Made by a program: the position numbers and the translations under genes. Under the pieces are notes generated by a model, which saw only the letters and a program-made list of their open reading frames with translations, was not told the DNA's origin and did no database searches. From Megaleporinus macrocephalus (Eukaryota > Chordata > Actinopteri > Characiformes > Anostomidae): 64,000 nucleotides of DNA. This document shows, in pieces, positions 62,501 through 64,000 of the stretch (position 1 is its first letter; every line of letters begins with the position of its first letter). The stretch lies in contig CM038726.1 in NCBI GenBank assembly GCA_021613375.1, positions 13,956,841-14,020,840 on the forward strand. The letters run 5' to 3'.

Positions 62501-63961
62501 CAGTTACTGCCAAGACTGGCACAGCCAGTTATTAGGTGTAGAGGGGGAATTACCTTTACATGGGTGATATAGGTGTTAATATTGAGGGATGTGAATATTT
62601 TTTTATATTTATTTACAGTAGTCTGTCAAGTTTTAACAAACTGCTGGCCCCATTTCCTGAAAGCATGTGGAGCTATAAAAAAAGGCTGCTGTTTATTAAA
62701 ATTTTTAGCATTTTGTCTGATTTACTTTTACTGAATGTCAGAGCCGTATGGGTGCTAGTAAATAGCAGGTATATATATCTTCATATTGGTGTTGGGGTTT
62801 TTTTCCAACACATTTGTAAAAAAGTAGTCTAACGTCTAACGTTTTAACGTCTTGATCTCTTCACAGCTGCAGCAGGTGGATTTGATGGGCATAAGAATTA
62901 AATCTCTTGCAGAGATTGAAAAAGAGGTGAGTGGTTTGCTGTAGGGTCCACTGTCCTCGGACACATTCTGAACAGTAAGCTATCAGTGTGGACGTTGTTG
63001 CAGATGTAATGTGTATATAAATAATTGCAATATTTGAAATCAGTATCTGATTCTGATTCTAATTCTAAGAAAGGTAGTGAAAAGTGACCCCCTTATGCTT
63101 GTAATACGCTATAAATTTAATAATGTGAAATAATTGAAGATGGATAAATGAGTTGGGGTTATGTAATAAGTGGAGCAGGCCTAGTTGCAGATTGATTAGA
63201 TTAATAAATGCTGAGTTTATTGACTGAATTCTGAAAATATAGACTGTACTTCATGTAAACACGCCATTAGGGGTCACAGCCACTAGGGGTCAGGATTTGC
63301 CCAAAAATACTGATACCTGACTGCATTCTTCTCTCTCACTCTTTCTCTTTCTTTCTTTCTTTCTTTCTTTCTGTTCCTTTTCACTGTTTTTCTTTTTCTC
63401 TTTTTCCTCTCTCCATTCTCTCTCCACTGATTTTCTTTCTATCTCTCTTTCTCTTTTTTCTTTCTTTCTTTCTGTTTCTTTTCACTGTTTTTCTTTTGCC
63501 TCTCTCCATTCTCTCTCCACTGATTTTCTTTCTATCTCTTTCTCTTTTTTCTTTCTTTCTTTCTGTTTCTTTTCACTGTTTTTCTTTTGCCTCTCTCCAT
63601 TCTCTCTCCACTGATTTTCTTTCTATCTCTTTCTCTTTTTTCTTTCTTTCTTTCTGTTTCTTTTCACTGTTTTTCTTTTTCTCTTTTTCCTCTCTCCATT
63701 CTCTCTCCACTGATTTTCTTTCTATCTCTCTTTCTCTTTTTTCTTTCTGTTTCTTTTCACTGTTTTTCTTTTTCTCTTTTTCCTCTCCATTCTCTCTCCA
63801 CTGATTTTCTTTCTTTCTTTCTCTCTTTTTTCCTCTCTCTTTTCACTCTTTTTTTCCCTCCCTCTCTCTCTCAGTACGAGTACAGCTTCCGCACAGAGCA
63901 CAGTGCAGCTGCCCGCCTGCCACCCAGTCCCACCAGGACTTCTCTGGGTTCTGAGGCCTAA
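30588..63961 (+). CDS. mvb12b: MVB12B, ESCRT-I subunit (spliced, 10 coding exons)
   Basis: Multivesicular body subunit 12B is part of ESCRT-I with TSG101, VPS28 and VPS37. On endosomes ESCRT-I sorts ubiquitinated cargo into intralumenal vesicles. The ten exons listed separately join into 327 codons with matching intron phases. Residues 1-30 are a Cys/Lys/Arg-rich N-terminus; about 46-192 is the MABP domain, a membrane-binding fold, including 'DPITGVGVVASRNRAP', 'DADLWKDGLFKSK', 'FSKEN' and 'RDSTEAAICDIRI'. Residues about 180-230 are a Ser/Thr/Asn-rich linker. About 254-303 is the UMA domain that docks on ESCRT-I ('SNLYAISAMDGVPFMISEKF'). Human MVB12B is 319 residues, so length fits. The C-terminus after PPSPTR differs from the human ending. 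It could in principle be MVB12A, but similarity is clearly closer to MVB12B; teleosts may have two copies and I cannot say which this is. Confidence 0.95.
31782..32290. repeat. Diverged DNA-transposon fragments
   Basis: The start ACACTCACTGGACTCTTCAT resembles the Tc1-like terminus seen at 8571-8605. The following part shares GGTGGTCCTGACCATTGA, TTCATCTGTTTCTCTGCAT and a GTACACAGCACGG region with the 10059-10630 family. Boundaries are uncertain. Confidence 0.45.
32743..32750 (+). repeat. Target-site duplication, left
   Basis: CACACAAT, paired with CATACAAT at 33689-33696 (7 of 8). Confidence 0.75.
32751..33688 (-). mobile_element. hAT transposon, non-autonomous, in intron 1
   Basis: The right end TAGTGCTGGGTGGTATA (inverted) and left end TAGTGCGGTATGACC are matching termini apart from a short internal deletion, and 8-bp flanks match at 7 positions. 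On the minus strand, 33144-32839 encodes a stretch of ZBED-type hAT transposase: 'LISTVEKDGLRAIIKTLDSR' followed by 'ITIPKLYHKHKAGVA' and a degenerate 'SSSCTMEPYLS'. An upstream minus-strand part (33536-33180) holds a decayed BED-finger region. At 938 bp most of the catalytic domain is absent, so it cannot move by itself. Confidence 0.85.
33689..33696 (+). repeat. Target-site duplication, right
   Basis: CATACAAT, partner of 32743-32750. Confidence 0.75.
34015..34420. promoter_or_regulatory. Candidate conserved intronic element
   Basis: About 400 bp of balanced, unique sequence within AT-rich intron 1, with CATTAGTATGCGACT (about 34166), CCTTAATTATTTCATC (about 34263), GGTTGCCAGGCTGC (about 34118) and GTGATTTGACACAACC (34036). 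The open frame across part of it has no domain. Intronic enhancer is the likeliest reading if it proves conserved. Confidence 0.35.
36140..36259 (+). CDS. mvb12b: mvb12b exon 2
   Basis: Acceptor TTTTCACATTAG, donor GTAGGT at 36260, phase 0 on both sides. Encodes NFK and then MPEVRDLSDALPEMPMDPIT up to TGYDV. The internal ATG at 36149 would start a 297-residue short form if a non-coding first exon ends at 30410; in that case an in-frame TAA at 30330-30332 precedes it with no other ATG between. Confidence 0.95.
37043..37081 (+). repeat. G-run with quadruplex potential
   Basis: Successive G-tracts (GGG, GGGG, GGGG, GGGGGG and then an unbroken run of about 17 G) on the transcribed-sense strand inside intron 2. 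This meets the usual G-quadruplex pattern of four tracts with short loops. Confidence 0.85.
38907..39117 (+). repeat. Compound (GT)n/(GTAT)n microsatellite
   Basis: Alternating GT dinucleotide and GTAT tetranucleotide blocks for about 210 bp, ending in a short ATAG run. Z-DNA-prone and probably length-polymorphic. Cys/Val-type and His/Thr-type frames on the two strands are artefacts. Confidence 0.97.
40096..40450 (+). mobile_element. hAT fragment with BED-finger relic, copy 1
   Basis: The start TAGGGCTGGGGCGACAC resembles a hAT terminus. The segment GAAACACAACAGTGTGGTGC through CAGCTACACAGCAGCA, shared with the copy at 42725-43169, encodes in broken frames a BED-type zinc finger (VVLCQLCTVEM... 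MHEHLKHKHPLAQQL). BED fingers bind DNA in hAT transposases. The right end is not recognisable. Confidence 0.75.
41094..41201 (+). CDS. mvb12b: mvb12b exon 3
   Basis: Acceptor GGTTTCCACAG, donor GTAAGT at 41202, phase 0 on both sides. Encodes 36 residues, VAQTTDGMDADLWKDG to TRVFSKEN, in the N-terminal half of the MABP domain. Confidence 0.97.
42725..43169 (+). mobile_element. hAT fragment with BED-finger relic, copy 2
   Basis: Shares GAAAGCATGGATTAATCCGG, ACAACAGTGTGGTGCTCTGT and CAGCAGCTACACAGCAGCAG with the copy at 40096. The right end, ATTAGATTAATCGATTAAAA then GCTGCAGCCTTA at 43169, is a typical hAT terminus with a GATTAATCGATT palindrome. Left boundary is uncertain. Frames are broken. 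Confidence 0.75.
43831..44296. mobile_element. DNA element with AGGGTGCGT ends, copy 1
   Basis: Ends AGGGTGCGTTTGAAATCGCC and (inverted) AGGGTGCGTCCAAAATC form terminal inverted repeats of a 466-bp non-autonomous element. A related copy lies at 59560-60430. Inside it, about 44043-44132 is a fragment matching the right end of the hAT at 44575-45513 (GGAGAAAT, CCGATCAC, ACATAGC, GATC, TTTCCAT), so it is a mosaic. Confidence 0.75.
44385..44530 (+). mobile_element. hAT MITE fragment (family of 51643-52009)
   Basis: GGCTGTGTATTGGCGAGAAC and the following GTGATACTG-rich stretch match the termini of the elements at 50538 and 51643 (51643 in inverse orientation). Confidence 0.7.
44567..44574 (+). 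repeat. Target-site duplication, left
   Basis: ATTAGAAC, matched by ATTATAAC at 45514-45521 (7 of 8). Confidence 0.75.
44575..45513 (-). mobile_element. hAT transposon with BED relic, copy A
   Basis: Begins TAGAGATGGACTTCAGCC and ends CCTTCCATTTCTA (inverse TAGAAATGGAAGG). The subterminal regions are rich in GATCGG/CCGATC palindromes. The minus-strand frame 45214-44936 holds a decayed BED-finger region (ending in HVAEYSEYQQTAELAR, typical for the end of this finger). 939 bp, non-autonomous. A copy in opposite orientation is at 55514-56466. Confidence 0.88.
45514..45521 (+). repeat. Target-site duplication, right
   Basis: ATTATAAC, partner of 44567-44574. Confidence 0.75.
46571..46667 (+). 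CDS. mvb12b: mvb12b exon 4
   Basis: Acceptor CTTTCCACAG, donor GTAAGC at 46668; starts in phase 0 and ends one base into a codon (C|AG, Gln136). Encodes SHLGNVLVDMKLIDIKDTLP then VGFIPIQETVDT, the central strands of the MABP domain. Confidence 0.97.
46668..50079 (+). other. mvb12b: mvb12b intron 4
   Basis: About 3.4 kb of AT-rich sequence, with comparatively few recognisable transposons. T-rich runs lie at about 47138 and 48788-48822. No other gene or RNA seen. Confidence 0.7.
50080..50209 (+). CDS. mvb12b: mvb12b exon 5
   Basis: Acceptor CATTCTCTGCAG, donor GTCAGT at 50210. Enters after one base and leaves after two bases of a codon (GG|A, Gly179). Encodes QEPAFRKRRLCIKFIPRDST then EAAICDIRI to QAPPQYTFIG; the basic FRKRRL stretch fits the membrane-facing part of the MABP domain. 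Confidence 0.97.
50538..50770 (+). mobile_element. hAT MITE, partial copy in intron 5
   Basis: Starts TAGGCCTGTGTATTGGCAAG. The sequence through GATACAGTGGTCGCGATTCA and AGCATTGCACCCTTGTGCTG matches the reverse complement of 51643-52009. The far terminus could not be placed. Confidence 0.8.
51635..51642 (+). repeat. Target-site duplication, left
   Basis: CTGTTGAT, identical to 52010-52017. Confidence 0.92.
51643..52009 (-). mobile_element. hAT MITE 34 bp upstream of exon 6
   Basis: Ends TAGGGGTGTAAG and (inverted) TAGGGCTGTGTATTGG flank a 367-bp non-coding core. The flanking 8 bp, CTGTTGAT, are identical on both sides, so this is a bona fide and fairly young hAT insertion. After the duplication only 33 bases remain before exon 6, holding a possible branch site (CTGACTTAAT) and the acceptor tract. 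Confidence 0.93.
52010..52017 (+). repeat. Target-site duplication, right
   Basis: CTGTTGAT, identical to 51635-51642. Confidence 0.92.
52051..52203 (+). CDS. mvb12b: mvb12b exon 6
   Basis: Acceptor TTTCTCTGCAG, donor GTACGT at 52204. Begins with the last base of Gly179 and ends two bases into Lys230 (AA|A). Encodes ELNNMGIWYRMGKVPRTQDS, the end of the MABP domain, and then a Ser/Thr/Asn-rich linker (NNSSSTSTTTN...TTNSTPAPVMP) that is likely disordered. Confidence 0.96.
52520..52760. promoter_or_regulatory. Candidate conserved intronic element
   Basis: Unique sequence of balanced composition (AGCCATGCATGCAGCTCTGA, CAGATGCGTTGCATTCCATC, GATAATAGTATTAACAAATG). Short minus-strand frames have no domain. 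Regulatory role inferred only. Confidence 0.3.
53477..53515 (+). repeat. (ATA)n microsatellite
   Basis: About 11 uninterrupted AAT trinucleotides ending in GATATA. Confidence 0.97.
53610..53840. promoter_or_regulatory. Candidate conserved intronic element
   Basis: A 230-bp unique island with many homeobox/POU-like words: ATTCATTAGCCTGATG (about 53647), TAGTAATTCCATTGATGG (about 53674), CTGCAAATTAGCACAG (about 53695), GGTTTATCACTTCGC (about 53725). Its word content resembles developmental enhancers. Not verified by alignment. Confidence 0.4.
54800..55085. repeat. LINE-derived dispersed repeat
   Basis: Contains 'TTGGAACCGGCTGGTTCTGC' and 'GGTGATGTACTGGGCTGTCT', phrases of a common fish LINE (minus-strand reading). 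Truncated and frame-broken. The exact family is uncertain. Confidence 0.65.
55506..55513 (+). repeat. Target-site duplication, left
   Basis: ATTTTAAT, identical to 56467-56474. Confidence 0.85.
55514..56466 (+). mobile_element. hAT transposon with transposase relic, copy B
   Basis: Opposite-orientation relative of copy A (44575-45513): starts TAAAGAAGGAAGGATCGATC and ends CTGATCGATCCATCTCTA, with perfect 8-bp flanks. On the + strand it encodes, in broken frames, a ZBED-type N-terminus: a finger region about 55830-56020 (ending HAAEYSEYQQ-like) followed by 'KITTARVIEFIVLDKQLFSAVEDV' at 56082-56153. 953 bp; no catalytic core, so non-autonomous. Confidence 0.92.
56467..56474 (+). repeat. Target-site duplication, right
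   Basis: ATTTTAAT, identical to 55506-55513. Confidence 0.85.
56545..57090 (-). repeat. Dispersed fish repeat, long copy
   Basis: Starts with the diverged inverse of the motif seen at 3840-3950 (GGCATTTTGCAGCTGCTCCT, ATCCAGAGTGACGTACAAA) and continues through phrases I recognise from abundant teleost interspersed repeats: 'CATTCCACCATCTTAAGTGC', 'GACAGAGAAGACTCTTGATG', 'GGGAGCGCAGCAGTGGAGTG' and 'GACAAGCTGCATTCTGG'. Probably retrotransposon-derived. Open frames on both strands here are parts of the repeat. Confidence 0.75.
57960..58180. repeat. Dispersed fish repeat
   Basis: Phrases 'TAGGGGGCAGTGAGCACACT', 'GACCGGTGACCTTCCGGTCC' and 'TTTCCTAACCTCCAGCTCAT' followed by GACTGCC match a common teleost repeat. 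Non-coding. Confidence 0.7.
58677..58700 (+). repeat. Poly-A tract
   Basis: Run of about 25 A residues. Confidence 0.95.
58740..59235. promoter_or_regulatory. Candidate conserved intronic element
   Basis: About 500 bp of unique, balanced sequence just upstream of exon 7. One + frame stays open for 80 codons (58987-59229), but its product has no known domain and the ends lack good splice sites for the mvb12b frame. Regulatory element or a skipped cryptic exon are both possible. Confidence 0.3.
59363..59454 (+). CDS. mvb12b: mvb12b exon 7
   Basis: Acceptor TTCTTCTTCACAG, donor GTAAAA at 59455. Completes Lys230 and ends one base into Ala261 (G|CT). Encodes HISMTLPASFRKSTTRPDYE then HQNSNLYAIS, the start of the UMA domain. 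Confidence 0.97.
59560..60430. mobile_element. DNA element with GGGTGCGTCC end, copy 2
   Basis: GGGGTGCGTCCAAAATCGCC and CTACTCAGTAGGCGAGC match copy 1 at 43831; shared middle words include CGCAGCACACTGT and CCCATGATTCA. The right part (TACGTACTGGCTTCAGTCTA, GAGCGATTTGGAATGCAGC) is the diverged inverse end. The element is split by an L2-like tail. Confidence 0.7.
59870..60342 (+). mobile_element. L2-type LINE or SINE 3' tail
   Basis: Phrases 'GATCTTGGTTCCTCCCAAG', 'TGCTCACTGGGGGGTTT' and the end 'AAAGCGCTATACAAATACAT' with a TTGATTTGAT tail are the classic 3' end of fish L2-clade LINEs and SINEs that borrow their tails. 5'-truncated, inserted within the DNA element. Confidence 0.85.
60930..60985 (+). 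CDS. mvb12b: mvb12b exon 8
   Basis: Acceptor TGTGTTTTGAAG, donor GTAAGT at 60986. Completes Ala261 and encodes MDGVPFMISEKFACASSD, ending in phase 0. Core of the UMA domain, almost identical to mammalian MVB12B. Confidence 0.97.
61215..61510. mobile_element. Decayed 'GTGAAAAAGTATTTG' DNA transposon, left part
   Basis: The start AGTGCTGTGAAAAAGTATTT then GTCCCCTTCC is the well-known terminus of a common fish transposon. A GGCCGACCTACCAAAATTTC part follows. Its likely distal piece, GCCAGTTATTAGGTGTAGAG then GGGGAATTACC, is at 62523-62556. The interior is interrupted by other repeats. Confidence 0.7.
61517..61690. repeat. MITE fragment, 'GGGCTGTACGTTATTGG' type
   Basis: ACTAGGGCTGTACGTTATTG then GAAAAAACTGGAATATTTTT is typical of a widespread fish hAT-like MITE. 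Ends are not paired here. Confidence 0.6.
61780..61866 (+). repeat. LINE-derived 'TCCATCCATCATTTATCT' fragment
   Basis: GTCCATCCATCATTTATCTT, AACCCGCTAGTCGGGGTCAT, GGAAAGCTGGAACCAATCCC and AGCATCATCAGGCGAAGG match an abundant teleost LINE-derived repeat, diverged. Confidence 0.75.
61875..62087 (-). pseudogene. Unrecognised coding-like frame, 70 codons
   Basis: Minus-strand frame from an ATG at 62087: a basic start (MKRLTLLRRRQFADFVRKQP), then an acidic patch (EYEEDEELQEP) and a Lys/Pro stretch. Composition is protein-like, but I recognise no domain. It sits between repeat fragments, so it may be a retrocopy fragment or transposon remnant instead of a gene. Confidence 0.25.
62867..62926 (+). 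CDS. mvb12b: mvb12b exon 9
   Basis: Acceptor TGATCTCTTCACAG, donor GTGAGT at 62927, phase 0 on both sides. Encodes LQQVDLMGIRIKSLAEIEKE, the second part of the UMA domain (human: QPFDLLGITIKSLAEIEKE). Confidence 0.97.
62927..63874 (+). other. mvb12b: mvb12b intron 9
   Basis: About 0.95 kb. The 3' half is an almost pure pyrimidine minisatellite running into the exon 10 acceptor; the 5' half is unremarkable AT-rich sequence. Confidence 0.85.
63330..63872 (+). repeat. Pyrimidine-rich minisatellite, unit about 91-99 bp
   Basis: About five units, each with 'TCTCTCCATTCTCTCTCCAC', TGATTTTCTTTCTATCTC, a CTTT run and TTTTCACTGTTTTTC. The phrase CTCTCCATTCTC recurs near 63409, 63501, 63592, 63691 and 63784. 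A plain (CTTT)n run begins it at 63345-63372. The tract ends with CTCTCTCTCAG, the acceptor of exon 10. Phe/Ser/Leu-rich open frames over it are artefacts. Confidence 0.93.
63875..63961 (+). CDS. mvb12b: mvb12b exon 10, C-terminus and stop
   Basis: Acceptor CTCTCTCTCAG, then YEYSFRTEHSAAARLPPSPT and RTSLGSEA before a TAA at 63959-63961. YEYSFRTE and SAAARLPPSPTR are near identical to human MVB12B; the last eight residues differ from the human CQQIPQS ending. No strong donor is seen right after the PTR codons, so this is probably the true fish C-terminus or an alternative last exon. Confidence 0.93.
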   Translation, partial: YEYSFRTEHSAAARLPPSPTRTSLGSEA

Positions 63962-64000
63962 AAAGCACGTGGAGAGCTGGGAGTGGAAAAGAATGGTTGG
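63962..64000 (+). other. mvb12b: mvb12b 3' UTR, beginning
   Basis: 39 bases after the stop codon, cut by the window end. No polyadenylation signal in view. Confidence 0.7.

Larger units (their letters stand above)
60986..62866 (+). other. mvb12b: mvb12b intron 8
   Basis: About 1.9 kb. Contains a decayed DNA transposon whose parts lie at about 61215-61510 and 62505-62580, a MITE fragment (61517-61690), a LINE-derived fragment (61780-61866) and an unexplained minus-strand frame (61875-62087). Confidence 0.75.

Noticed and set aside
63496..63961. Phe/Ser/Leu-rich frames of 102 and 124 codons
   Set aside because: Translation of the pyrimidine minisatellite in intron 9; the second is in frame with the true exon 10 at its end, but the mvb12b acceptor is at 63875.
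1..64000. CRISPR array, bacterial operon or viral genome
   Set aside because: The tandem arrays have no unique spacers, gene structure is spliced, and no prokaryotic or viral gene set is present.

Overview
This window is vertebrate nuclear DNA, almost certainly from a ray-finned fish. The evidence is AT-rich non-coding sequence with GT-AG introns of several kilobases, one multi-exon gene whose protein closely resembles vertebrate MVB12B, and a dense load of repeats typical of teleosts: hAT and Tc1-like DNA transposons, an RTE-like LINE, L2-type 3' tails and many minisatellites. The repeat flavour suggests an otophysan such as a characiform or catfish, but I hold that only weakly. There are no bacterial genes, CRISPR arrays, tRNAs or rRNAs that I can support.

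The one gene I can demonstrate is mvb12b on the + strand, a subunit of the ESCRT-I endosomal sorting complex. A CpG-rich promoter and first exon lie at about 30.1-30.7 kb. Ten coding exons were placed by reading frame, splice sites and continuity of intron phase: 30588-30668 (first coding exon), 36140-36259, 41094-41201, 46571-46667, 50080-50209, 52051-52203, 59363-59454, 60930-60985, 62867-62926 and 63875-63961 (stop). The joined frame is 327 codons with the long N-terminus, or 297 from the internal ATG at 36149. An N-terminal membrane-binding MABP domain comes first, then a Ser/Thr/Asn-rich linker and a C-terminal UMA domain.

Positions 1-30100 look intergenic. They hold no gene I can support, several unique stretches that look like conserved non-coding (candidate enhancer) elements, and many repeats. 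The most striking repeat is an array of about 85 copies of a 42-bp unit at 23.83-27.40 kb. Because 42 is a multiple of three and the unit lacks a stop in one frame on each strand, it mimics long open reading frames. It has clear higher-order structure. Other items are a hAT transposon nested in an RTE-like LINE with an 8-bp target duplication (18.9-20.5 kb), a Tc1-like transposase relic (7.6-8.6 kb), a head-to-tail duplicated element (11.6-12.6 kb) and a minisatellite of about 45 bp (14.3-15.15 kb).

The introns of mvb12b (30.7-63.9 kb) are also full of transposons. Several hAT copies have recognisable 8-bp target duplications. One 367-bp copy sits 34 bp upstream of exon 6, beside the 3' splice site. 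Two copies in opposite orientation (44.6-45.5 and 55.5-56.5 kb) bracket exons 4-6. A pyrimidine-only minisatellite forms the upstream part of the exon 10 acceptor region. I found no operon-like or novel multi-gene system; the unusual content is repeat architecture and its closeness to splice sites.
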